From Microbacterium sp. (GTDB lineage: Bacteria; Actinomycetota; Actinomycetes; Actinomycetales; Microbacteriaceae), in contig JAEKKN010000056.1 of assembly GCA_019510305.1 (NCBI GenBank), forward strand, positions 1 through 62,342: a DNA stretch of 62,342 bases, given 5' to 3'. The position numbers were made by a program, and so were the translations under genes. The notes below the pieces were generated by a model that saw nothing but the letters and a program-made list of their open reading frames with translations, was not told the DNA's origin and made no database searches. This document shows positions 43,347 through 50,828 of this stretch, piece after piece. Numbering within the stretch: the first letter of the stretch is position 1; every line of letters starts with the position of its first letter.

Positions 43347-43954
43347 GAGGGGTCTCCTTCGGAAGGCGCGGCGGGTGCCTGGGCGACGAGGGCTGCGCGG
43401 AGGGCGGCGAGCTCTTCGATCGAGAAGCCGTGGGCGAGCAGGTAGTCGGCGGCCGATCCCCACTCGGCGTCGACGGAGACGAGCGTGGCGCGCATCACCT
43501 CGGCGGGAGACTCGGTCGCGAGCATCCAGGCGTGCCGCGACTGCGGATACTTGGCCGCGAGGCGCTCGGAGGTCGCGCGACGGTGCTCATCGGGGATGAG
43601 CTGTGCCGTCAGCGCGTAGTCGGAGACGATCGCCTCGCGATCGGCGCCTGCCGCCGCGAGCGCGAGGGCGATGGTCACGCCCGTGCGGTCCTTGCCGGCG
43701 GTGCAGTGTACGAGCGTGGGCTCGCGCGTGATCGCGATGCCCTCGAGGGCCGTGACGTCCTCCGCCACCTCGTCGTCGGCGCGCAGGTCGATGATCCGGC
43801 GGATGCGGGCGCGCACGGCATCCGCTGCCTCTTCGCCGAGTCCGGCCAGGTGCCCGGAGCGGAACAGCTTCCCGGTGCGGATCACCCCGCCCGCTGCCGG
43901 GATTCCGCCGACGTCGCGGAACCCGGTGATCCCGTCCAGTTCGATCACCGTCAT
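43343..43954 (-). CDS. Short protein tyrosine phosphatase-like protein (Y_phosphatase3 type)
   Basis: A 203-residue protein with the phosphatase loop LVHCTAGKDRTG (81-92; nucleophile Cys84, Arg90) and the family N-terminus GITGFRDVGGIPAAGGVIRT (8-27) and LFRSGHLAGL. In usual members 60-80 residues lie between the IDLR segment (here 55-58) and the HC loop; here only about 24 do, so a middle piece, often bearing the general acid, seems absent. It lies between the MalG-type permease gene (3-bp gap) and the fucosidase gene (4-bp overlap) in a glycan operon. It could act on a sugar phosphate or protein; the shortened form makes activity uncertain. Confidence 0.8.
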   Translation of the reverse strand: MTVIELDGITGFRDVGGIPAAGGVIRTGKLFRSGHLAGLGEEAADAVRARIRRIIDLRADDEVAEDVTALEGIAITREPTLVHCTAGKDRTGVTIALALAAAGADREAIVSDYALTAQLIPDEHRRATSERLAAKYPQSRHAWMLATESPAEVMRATLVSVDAEWGSAADYLLAHGFSIEELAALRAALVAQAPAAPSEGDPS

Positions 43955-43957
43955 CGC

Positions 43958-44824
43958 TCAGCCCTTGAGCGCACCGGACGTGAGTCCGCGGGCGAAGGAG
44001 CGCTGGAACAGCAGGAACACGAGCACCGAGGGCGCGAGGGCCAGCAGCGATGCTGCCATCACCACACCGGGCGTGACCTCCGGCTCGATGCGCAGCGTGC
44101 GCAGAGCGAGTGGAAGCGTGTACGTGTCGCTCGACTGCGAGACGAGCAGGGGCAGCAGATACTGGTCCCAGATCATCGTGAAGCCGAACACGCCGATCAC
44201 ACCCAGCGCGGGCTTGCACAGGGGCACGATGATCTGCGCGAACACCCGGAGTTCGCTGGCGCCGTCGATACGGGCGGCCTCTTCGAGTTCGAGCGGCACG
44301 TCCTTCATGAATTCGGTCATCACGAGGATCGAGAACGCCCAGGCCCCCAGCGGAACGATCATTCCGGCGAGGGTTCCCATCAGGTTGATGTGCAGGATCG
44401 GGAGGTCGGCGAGCAGGATCGACAGCGGCAGGGCGAGGATCTCCTCGGGGAGCATCATCGTGGCGAGGATCGCGACCATGACGAGGGCCGAGAAGCGGAA
44501 CCTCTTGCGTGCCAGGGCGTAGCCGGCGAGGACCGAGACGATCACCTGCAGGAGCAGCCCGAAGCCCACCACGAAGAACGAGTTCGCGAGGTAGCCGAGC
44601 ACTCCGAAGTCGAAGGCGATCGCGAAGTTCTCGAGAGTCGGACGGTTCGGGATCACGCTGAGGTCGGTCGGGTCGGAGACCTCGCTGAACGCTCCGGACA
44701 GCAGGGCGATCAGAGGGCCCGCGAACAGGGCGACGACCACGGCGTAGATCACGACCTTGACAGCGATCCCGACGACCGTGCGGCTTTCGGTGAGTCCGAG
44801 AGCGGTGTCTGTTCCGACGCTCAT
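43958..44824 (-). CDS. MalG-type sugar ABC transporter permease (uronate-glycan operon)
   Basis: Channel subunit, 288 residues. The coupling motif is EAARIDGASELRVFAQIIVP (about 195-214); IALLSGAFSEVSDPTDLSVI follows the first helix and the C-terminus ends SFARGLTSGALKG, as in MalG proteins. The ATG at 44824 overlaps the other permease by 4 bp. The in-frame extension upstream is in the MalF-type gene. Confidence 0.93.
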   Translation of the reverse strand: MSVGTDTALGLTESRTVVGIAVKVVIYAVVVALFAGPLIALLSGAFSEVSDPTDLSVIPNRPTLENFAIAFDFGVLGYLANSFFVVGFGLLLQVIVSVLAGYALARKRFRFSALVMVAILATMMLPEEILALPLSILLADLPILHINLMGTLAGMIVPLGAWAFSILVMTEFMKDVPLELEEAARIDGASELRVFAQIIVPLCKPALGVIGVFGFTMIWDQYLLPLLVSQSSDTYTLPLALRTLRIEPEVTPGVVMAASLLALAPSVLVFLLFQRSFARGLTSGALKG

Positions 44825-45792
44825 GCGTCCTTCTTCCTGCGGGTGATCAGCTGCACCACGAGGGTGAGCACGAGGGTCGCCAGGAACAGCAGCACGGCGC
44901 CGGCCGAGCCGACTCCGAGCTTGCCCTGTTCCAGGCCGAGCTTGTAGAGGAGGGTCATCACGACCTCGGTGGCGCCGTTCGGGCCGCCGTTGGTCATCAG
45001 GAACACCTCGGTGAACACCCGGAACCCGCGAATCGCGGCCAGGATGAACAGGATCGTGAACACCGGACGGAGCCCGGGGAGCGTCACGTGGACGATGCGC
45101 TGCCAGCGGTTCGCGCCGTCGACCGTCGCGGCCTCGTAGAGTCCGCGGTCGATGCCGGCGAGACCGGCCAGGATGATCATCATGTCGTACGGACCGCCGC
45201 GCCAGATGCCCATCAGCATGACCGACCACATGGCCGAATCCGGGCTGTTGATGTACTCGCTGGGGCCGAGGCCGACGACGCCGATGATGCTGTTCAGGAA
45301 CCCGTCGGCCGACGGGTAGTACATGATGCGCCACAGCTCGGCGACGACCGCCATGGGAACGACGACCGGCAGGAAGGCCGCGGATCGGATGAAGGAGAGC
45401 TTGCGGGTCTGACCCTCGAGCAGCAGTGCGAGGAGGAAGCCGAGCAGCAGGCATCCGACCGTCTGGCCGACGGCGAGGATCACGGTGTTGATCGTCGCGT
45501 CGCGGAATGCCGGGTCGGACAGGATCACCTGGTAGTTCTGCGCGCCCACGAACTCGTTGCCGAGATACGGGCGCACGTTCTCCACGGACATCTGGATGGC
45601 CTGCACCATCGGGATGTAGCGGAACACCAGGAACAGCAGCAGGGCGGGCATGAGGAACGCCCACGGGATCCACCATTGGCCCTGAGTGCGGTGGCGGCGA
45701 CGCCGCCGGGCGCGCGGCGGGGACGCGATGGTCCCCGCCGCTGCCTTGGGAGCGTCGGCCGCCGTGGCGGCGTCGGCTGCGTGGATGGTCAC
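44821..45792 (-). CDS. MalF-type sugar ABC transporter permease (uronate-glycan operon)
   Basis: Channel subunit, 323 residues, with a long Ala-rich and Arg-rich cytoplasmic tail (residues 1-38) before the first helix WIPWAFLMPALLLFLVF. The coupling motif is EAATVDGANRWQRIVHVTLP (about 218-237) and the late segment VFLMTNGGPNGATEVVMTLL is conserved. It overlaps both the receptor gene and the MalG-type gene by 4 bp. No ATPase is encoded in the operon. Confidence 0.93.
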   Translation of the reverse strand: MTIHAADAATAADAPKAAAGTIASPPRARRRRRHRTQGQWWIPWAFLMPALLLFLVFRYIPMVQAIQMSVENVRPYLGNEFVGAQNYQVILSDPAFRDATINTVILAVGQTVGCLLLGFLLALLLEGQTRKLSFIRSAAFLPVVVPMAVVAELWRIMYYPSADGFLNSIIGVVGLGPSEYINSPDSAMWSVMLMGIWRGGPYDMMIILAGLAGIDRGLYEAATVDGANRWQRIVHVTLPGLRPVFTILFILAAIRGFRVFTEVFLMTNGGPNGATEVVMTLLYKLGLEQGKLGVGSAGAVLLFLATLVLTLVVQLITRRKKDA

Positions 45793-47126
45793 TGCTTGAG
45801 GATTCCCTGCGTGAGGAGCTCGGCCGTCAGCTTGCCGTCGAGCTTGGTGAGTTCCTCTTCGACGTCGAGAGAGCAGTCGGCGAGGAGGGCGTTGATCGTG
45901 TCGGCGCTCATCTGGCGCACCGGAGTCCAGCTCGGGATGGTCGGCGCGTAGTGACCGCTCTCCTTGTAGGCGGTGGCGAACGTCTGCCAGCGGGCGTCGT
46001 CGCGAACCTCGGCGATGTCGACCTTCTCGTTCACCGGCAGCTGGATGGCGAACGCCTCGGTGCCCTCCATGCCGAACTTCTGGGCCTCGGGGCTGATGTA
46101 CCAGTCCGCGAACGCGGTCTGGCCCTTCTCGTTCTCAGAGCCGGCCATCAGGTAGACCGTGCCGCCCTCGGCGAGCACCGAGTCGTCCTTCGGGCCCTCA
46201 GGCATCGGGACGACCTCGTACTTGTCGGCGCCGAGCACCTTGTCGAAGCGCGGCATCATGTACGGGCCGGTGACGTACATCCCGGTGACGCCCGACTCGA
46301 AGGTCTCGTTCGTCGGCGGGGTGTCCATGCTGACGGCGCCGGGCTGGATGACCCCCGCCTTGCACTGCAGGTCGCGGAACCAGGTGGTCGCCTCGACCGC
46401 CTCGTCCGAGCTCATGGACGGCAGCCACTCGTCACCCGAGCCGCTGATGAAGTCGCCGCCCGCTGACCACAGGAAGTTCGAGAAGTACCACGAGGCGTAC
46501 CCGCGCTTGGTCGAGCCGGGTACCGCGAGCCCGTAGGTGTCGGCCTGGCCGTTGCCGTCGGGGTCGTTCTGGGTGAACGCCGTGGCGACCTCGAGCATCT
46601 CGTCCCAGTTCGTCGGCGCCTTCAGCCCCAGCTTCTGCAACCAGTCGCTGCGGATGTAGAGGGCGTTGGCCTGCGCGGAGTAGGGGATGCCGTAGGTCTT
46701 TCCGTCGACGGCCTGGCCCGCCTCGAGGGCCTGCGGAGACAGATCCTTCGAGTTCTCGACGTCCTTGAGGTCGATCTCGCGCAGGATGCCCTGCGTCTGC
46801 ATGGTGCCGAGCTGGCTGACGTCGTTCAGGACGATGTCGGGCAGGTCCTTCTGACCTGCGCGCTGCGCGAGCTTGGTCTCGAAGTCGTCGAAGATCGCGG
46901 TGACCTCGGCTTTGTAGCCGGTGGCCTCGGTGAAGGCCTCGACCTGCCGGATGGTCGCCGCCTCGCTGGCGCTGCCCGGTGTGGTCCGGGTCCAGACCTC
47001 GAGGACGGCTTCCTCATCCTGCTTCACGCCGGATCCGCCGCCCGTGGCGGGAGCCGCACTGGTGCAGCCGGCGAGCGCGAGGGTGACGACGCCGAGGACG
47101 GCGGCTGCTTTCATCTTTGTGTGCAT
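45789..47126 (-). CDS. Family 1 sugar ABC transporter substrate-binding lipoprotein (uronate-glycan operon)
   Basis: A 445-residue receptor and first gene of the operon receptor-MalF-MalG-phosphatase-fucosidase-PL6 lyase. Lipobox LAGC places the lipidated cysteine at residue 21. Family-1 segments: EAVLEVWTRTTPGSASEAAT at the mature N-terminus, DLPDIVLNDVSQLGTM, YGIPYSAQANALYIRSDWLQ and a late YVTGPYMMPRF. GGAGA precedes the ATG at 47126. A strong promoter and an operator lie directly upstream. The ligand is presumably an unsaturated oligo-uronide with fucose, inferred from the operon. Confidence 0.93.
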   Translation of the reverse strand: MHTKMKAAAVLGVVTLALAGCTSAAPATGGGSGVKQDEEAVLEVWTRTTPGSASEAATIRQVEAFTEATGYKAEVTAIFDDFETKLAQRAGQKDLPDIVLNDVSQLGTMQTQGILREIDLKDVENSKDLSPQALEAGQAVDGKTYGIPYSAQANALYIRSDWLQKLGLKAPTNWDEMLEVATAFTQNDPDGNGQADTYGLAVPGSTKRGYASWYFSNFLWSAGGDFISGSGDEWLPSMSSDEAVEATTWFRDLQCKAGVIQPGAVSMDTPPTNETFESGVTGMYVTGPYMMPRFDKVLGADKYEVVPMPEGPKDDSVLAEGGTVYLMAGSENEKGQTAFADWYISPEAQKFGMEGTEAFAIQLPVNEKVDIAEVRDDARWQTFATAYKESGHYAPTIPSWTPVRQMSADTINALLADCSLDVEEELTKLDGKLTAELLTQGILKQ

Positions 47127-47141
47127 GGGTTCTCCAGGGTT

Positions 47142-47157
47142 TGGCAAACGCTTGCCA
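47142..47157. promoter_or_regulatory. LacI-type operator at the receptor operon promoter
   Basis: TGGCAAACGCTTGCCA, one mismatch from the palindrome at 32782. It lies 16 bp before the receptor ATG, just downstream of the predicted start of transcription, and also next to the promoter of the divergent dehydrogenase gene. Confidence 0.75.
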
Positions 47158-47159
47158 CT

Positions 47160-47188
47160 TTGCAAGACGTCGTTGGCGAATCTAACCT
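47160..47188 (+). promoter_or_regulatory. Predicted promoter of the divergent dehydrogenase gene
   Basis: Plus strand: TTGCAA (47160-47165), 17 bp, TAACCT (47183-47188). It overlaps the minus-strand promoter, so the two directions would compete and one repressor site at 47142 could affect both. Confidence 0.5.
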
Positions 47189-47208
47189 AGGGACGCGAGC
47201 ACTGTCAA
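47180..47208 (-). promoter_or_regulatory. Predicted promoter of the receptor operon
   Basis: Minus strand: TTGACA (47208-47203), exactly 17 bp, TTAGAT (47185-47180); the best match to a housekeeping promoter in the window. Confidence 0.65.
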
Positions 47209-47244
47209 TCATTGATCGGATGTTTCGCCTTCGAAGGAGATCGT

Positions 47245-48243
47245 ATGGAACGTGTGAAGGTGCGTCTGGTGATGGAGGAGCGGCGTCGACCCGACGTCTA
47301 TCCGGCCGAGGTGCTGGCCGATATCGACCGTATCGCGGACCTGGCCAGGCCGTTCCTCACCGCGCAGGAGCTGGCGGATCAGCCCGACGCGCTGCGGGAC
47401 ACCGAGGTGCTGCTCACCGGATGGGGGGCGCCCGTGATCGATGCCGCCCTGCTCGAGCGGGCGCCGCGGCTGCGCGCCGTGCTGCACGCAGCCGGCTCGG
47501 TCAAGCACATCGTGACCGACGCCGCATGGGAGCGGGGCGTCGTCGTGGTCTCGGCGGCGTCGGCGAACGCCGAGCCGGTCGCAGCGATGACGGCGGCTCA
47601 GATCCTGCTCGCGGCACGTGGAGTCCAGGCCTCTCGCCGGGTGTACCGGGCCGAGCGGTCACTGGCCGCGTCTCGGGTCGCCTCGGGTGCACGGGGGAGC
47701 GTCGTCGGCCTGGTGGCCCTCGGCGAGATCGGCCGACGCGTCGCCGAACGGCTGCGCGGCACGGGCGTGCGGATACTCGCGGCCGACCCCTTCGCGTCAG
47801 CGGAAACAGCGGCCGAGTTCGGTGTGGAGCTCGTCCCGCTGGAGGAGCTGTTCTCGGACTCTGACGTGGTGAGCCTGCACGCTCCGCTGCTGCCGTCGAC
47901 CACGGGGATGATCGGTGCAGCACTGCTCGAGCGGATGCCGCAGGACGCGACCCTCATCAACACGGCTCGCGGCGGGCTTATCGACGAGCCCGCGCTGATC
48001 GACGTGCTCTCGCGGCGGGGAGATCTGACGGCACTGCTCGATGTCACCGCGACGGAGCCGCCGGCATCCGACTCGCCCCTCTGGGCGCTCGAGAACGTGG
48101 AGCTCACACCGCACGTGGCCGGCTCCATGGGTGCCGACCGTGCCGGAATGGGCCAGCTCGTCTGCGACGAGCTGGAGCGGCTGATCGAGGGCGGGTCGCT
48201 GAGGCACGAGATCACCCGGGAGGCGCTCGCTCGGACGGCCTGA
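47245..48243 (+). CDS. D-2-hydroxyacid dehydrogenase family protein
   Basis: A 332-residue NAD-dependent dehydrogenase, intact paralogue of the broken gene at 23626. Catalytic set: Arg in LINTARGGLIDEP, Glu in LLDVTATEPPAS, His in TPHVAGSMGADRAG. The dinucleotide motif is VVGLVALGEIGRRVAE, where the first Gly of GxGxxG is Ala. GAAGGAGA precedes the ATG at 47245; a 47212 start lacks this. It is divergent from the receptor operon. A role as a hydroxypyruvate/glyoxylate-type reductase feeding glycerate kinase is possible; this is inference. Confidence 0.9.
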   Translation: MERVKVRLVMEERRRPDVYPAEVLADIDRIADLARPFLTAQELADQPDALRDTEVLLTGWGAPVIDAALLERAPRLRAVLHAAGSVKHIVTDAAWERGVVVVSAASANAEPVAAMTAAQILLAARGVQASRRVYRAERSLAASRVASGARGSVVGLVALGEIGRRVAERLRGTGVRILAADPFASAETAAEFGVELVPLEELFSDSDVVSLHAPLLPSTTGMIGAALLERMPQDATLINTARGGLIDEPALIDVLSRRGDLTALLDVTATEPPASDSPLWALENVELTPHVAGSMGADRAGMGQLVCDELERLIEGGSLRHEITREALARTA

Positions 48244-48244
48244 G

Positions 48245-48260
48245 AGGCAACCGGTTGCCA
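48245..48260. promoter_or_regulatory. LacI-type operator upstream of the lacI-glycerate kinase genes
   Basis: AGGCAACCGGTTGCCA, a weaker copy of the palindrome at 32782 (core GGCAA-CG-TTGCC kept). It lies 90 bp upstream of the LacI-family ATG, directly after the dehydrogenase stop. Confidence 0.6.
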
Positions 48261-48349
48261 GCGTCCTTTCTCCCACGCTCGCGCCGACGGACAGTCGCCG
48301 CCCTCGGAGGCGTCGGCGTCGGCAGAAGGGCGGACAGTATGCTCTGAGC

Positions 48350-49402
48350 ATGAGCTCACCGGAAAGCCTTTCCCGGCATCGGCAGGCCCGATCGGCGCGC
48401 GGCGCCGCAGCCACGCTGCATGACGTCGCCCGCGAGGCAGGAGTGTCGCTCGCCACCGCATCCCGCGTTCTCAACGGATCCGAGCGCAAGGTCGCCGAGT
48501 CGTTCCGCGAAAGGGTCGAGGCGGCGGCGAAGACGCTGGGCTACACCGCGAACGTCTCGGCGCAGGCGACCGCGCGCGGCACCTCGCCCGTGATCGCCCT
48601 GCTCGTCGCCGACATCGCCGACCCCTACTTCGGTCTGATCGCCTCGGGCGTCGCCCGCGGGGCGGACGAGCACGGTCTCGTCGTGACGGTCGCGATCACC
48701 GAGCGTGACCCCGAACGCGAAGCGCGCATCATCAGAGCGCTGCGCGGTCAGCGGCCGCAGGGACTCATCCTCTCCGCATCCCGCACCGACGACACCGAGT
48801 CCGACACCGCACGGGAACTCGCGGGATTCGCGGCCCTCGGCGGGCGCATCGTGACGTTCGGCGCCGGCGGCGTCGAGAACCGGCACGTCGAGATCGACAA
48901 CCGCTCGGGCGCCGAGGATCTCGGTCGGCAGATGGCGGCGCTCGGCTACCGCTCGGCGATCGCGATCGGCGCAGCATCCGGAGTCCGCACCTCCGACGAC
49001 CGTCTCGCCGGCTTCCGCGCCGGATTCGAGAGCGGAGGCGGCACGCTCGGCCGCGTTCTCAGAGGCGACTTCCGTCGAGAATCGGGAGCAGCCAGCATGA
49101 CGCAGGCCCTCACGGAGGGCGTGGAGCCGGGCACCCTCGTGTTCTGCATCAGCGATGTCGTCGCTATCGGCGCGATGTCGGCGCTGCGCGAGGCCGGGCG
49201 GGAGATCGGAACGGACGTCGCCGTGTGCGGTTTCGACGACGTGCCCTCCAGCATCGACGTCACACCCGCGCTCACGACCGTGCGCATCCCGCTGGCCGAG
49301 GTCGGCTACCAGGCGTTCCGGGCCACCGTCGACGCCGACTGGACGCAGCCTCCGCTGCCCCTCGAGGTCGTCGTGCGCGCGAGCACTCCGGGTCTGTCGT
49401 GA
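48350..49402 (+). CDS. LacI-family regulator
   Basis: A 350-residue repressor with helix-turn-helix TLHDVAREAGVSLATASRVL (22-41), hinge YTANVSAQATARGTSPVIAL and sensor domain ending AVCGFDDVPSSIDVTPALTT. A -10-like TATGCT (48338-48343) stands six bases before the ATG and no ribosome site is seen, so the message is probably leaderless. It overlaps the glycerate kinase gene by 4 bp. It or the LacI-type protein encoded at 39358 binds the TGGCAAACG-type sites. Confidence 0.92.
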   Translation: MSSPESLSRHRQARSARGAAATLHDVAREAGVSLATASRVLNGSERKVAESFRERVEAAAKTLGYTANVSAQATARGTSPVIALLVADIADPYFGLIASGVARGADEHGLVVTVAITERDPEREARIIRALRGQRPQGLILSASRTDDTESDTARELAGFAALGGRIVTFGAGGVENRHVEIDNRSGAEDLGRQMAALGYRSAIAIGAASGVRTSDDRLAGFRAGFESGGGTLGRVLRGDFRRESGAASMTQALTEGVEPGTLVFCISDVVAIGAMSALREAGREIGTDVAVCGFDDVPSSIDVTPALTTVRIPLAEVGYQAFRATVDADWTQPPLPLEVVVRASTPGLS

Positions 49403-50487
49403 CGCGGGTCGTGCTGGCGCCCGACAGCTTCAAGGGCACGATCACGGCGGCGGACGCCGCCGTGGCGCTCGCCGAGGGCTGGGCGTCCGTCGACTCCGCC
49501 GCCGAGTTCGTGCATCGGCCGATGGCCGACGGTGGAGAGGGGACGGTTGCGGCGTTCGCCGCGGCGGTGCCGGGTTCTCAGCGGATGCCGGTCACAGTCG
49601 ACGGGCCGGCAGGCGTGCCCGTCGAGACGTCCTGGCTGCTGCTGCCCGACGGCACTGCCGTGATCGATCTGGCGTCGACCAGCGGCATCGAGCTTCTCAG
49701 GGAACTGCGCCCATGGGACGCGGACACCACAGGTCTCGGACAGGCGCTCGTCGCCGCCCTCGACCACGGCGTCACGCGCGTCGTGGTCGGCATCGGATCG
49801 AGCGCCTCGACCGACGGCGGCACCGGGATGCTGTCGGCTCTGGGGGCTCGGTTCCTCGACGCCGCCGGCGCGCCAGTCGCACGCGGAGCCCGAGGGCTTG
49901 CGGACATCGTCTCGGTCGACCTCAGCGGGCTCCGGTCGGCGCCCGAGGTGAGAGTTCTCACCGACGTGACCAACCCGCTCACCGGCCCGCGGGGCGCCGC
50001 GGCGGTCTTCGGCCCGCAGAAGGGGCTCGCGCCTGCGGAGATCCCGGCGGTCGACATCGCGCTCGCACGGCTGGCCGCACTGCTCGGGCTCGATGCAGAC
50101 CTGCCCGGCACGGGGGCGGCCGGAGGCGTCGGAGGAGCGCTCGTGGCCTGGGGAGCGACGCTCGCCCCCGGCGCCGCCGAGGTCGCGACGCTGATCGGAC
50201 TCGCCGAGGCGATCGCCGACGCCGACGTCGTGATCACCGGAGAGGGCTCCTACGACGGACAGTCCGGTGATGGCAAGGTGCCCTCGTTCATCGCCGCGGT
50301 CGCGGCGGAGTCGAACACCGTCGCCATGCTGGCGGCCGGCCGCATCACGGCGGATGCCGACATCGCGCTGTTCACGGCATCCGCATCTCTCACCGAGCTC
50401 GCGGGGTCGTCGGACTCCGCCCTCGCCGACCCCGCGCGCTGGCTGCGCGTCGCCGGTGCAGCTCTCGCCGAGTCCCGCTCGCGCTGA
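49399..50487 (+). CDS. Glycerate kinase (GarK/GlxK family)
   Basis: Phosphorylates D-glycerate, sending it to glycolysis; 362 residues. Family marks: VVLAPDSFKGTITAADAAVA (4-23), HRPMADGGEGTVAAFAAAVP, GIGSSASTDGGTGMLSALGA and the late VITGEGSYDGQSGDGKVP. The GTG start overlaps the LacI stop (GTGA). Its place at the end of the uronate locus suggests tartronate-semialdehyde/hydroxypyruvate-type intermediates are formed from the glycan sugars, with the dehydrogenase at 47245 as a candidate upstream step. Confidence 0.93.
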   Translation: MTRVVLAPDSFKGTITAADAAVALAEGWASVDSAAEFVHRPMADGGEGTVAAFAAAVPGSQRMPVTVDGPAGVPVETSWLLLPDGTAVIDLASTSGIELLRELRPWDADTTGLGQALVAALDHGVTRVVVGIGSSASTDGGTGMLSALGARFLDAAGAPVARGARGLADIVSVDLSGLRSAPEVRVLTDVTNPLTGPRGAAAVFGPQKGLAPAEIPAVDIALARLAALLGLDADLPGTGAAGGVGGALVAWGATLAPGAAEVATLIGLAEAIADADVVITGEGSYDGQSGDGKVPSFIAAVAAESNTVAMLAAGRITADADIALFTASASLTELAGSSDSALADPARWLRVAGAALAESRSR

Positions 50488-50828
50488 GCGCAGTAGAGAC
50501 GCACGGTCTTGCCCCGGTCGTGCGGGCGGCTCCGGTCGCACCTGGGGTGGGCTTCCGCGACCGGATCTCACACCCCGCCGTCCGCGTTCCGTCGGAGATG
50601 TGACCAGACCAGAGGGCTGTCACAGTTCGGGTGCTCGGGCGTGCTGAATCCCGCCCGAGATGTGACCGGATCGGGAGGGCTGTCACGCCTCAGGCGCCTG
50701 GCAGCGCCGTATCCCACCGGAGGCGTGACAGGAACTGAGCCCGGCTGAGACCGGCGGGGTCGCGCGGTGTCAGCCGATGCCGCGGAGCGCGTCGTCGTCC
50801 ACAGCAACCGCTCGCCCCGTCTGCGAAC
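50488..50828. other. 341-bp convergent intergenic region with tandem imperfect repeats
   Basis: No gene is supported here. An imperfect GC-rich hairpin (about 50512-50548) follows glycerate kinase, then the tandem repeats at 50595-50730. The rest shows nothing recognisable. Confidence 0.6.
50595..50730. repeat. Three imperfect tandem units of about 62 bp
   Basis: GAGATGTGACC recurs at 50595 and 50657, with the related GAGGCGTGACA at 50720. In the first two units GTGACC is followed about 18 bases later by GGGCTGTCAC, so each unit can fold as GTGAC/GTCAC. Confidence 0.6.

Noticed and set aside
50488..50828. Tandem repeats as a CRISPR array
   Set aside because: Only three diverged units, no constant repeat with unique spacers and no cas genes.
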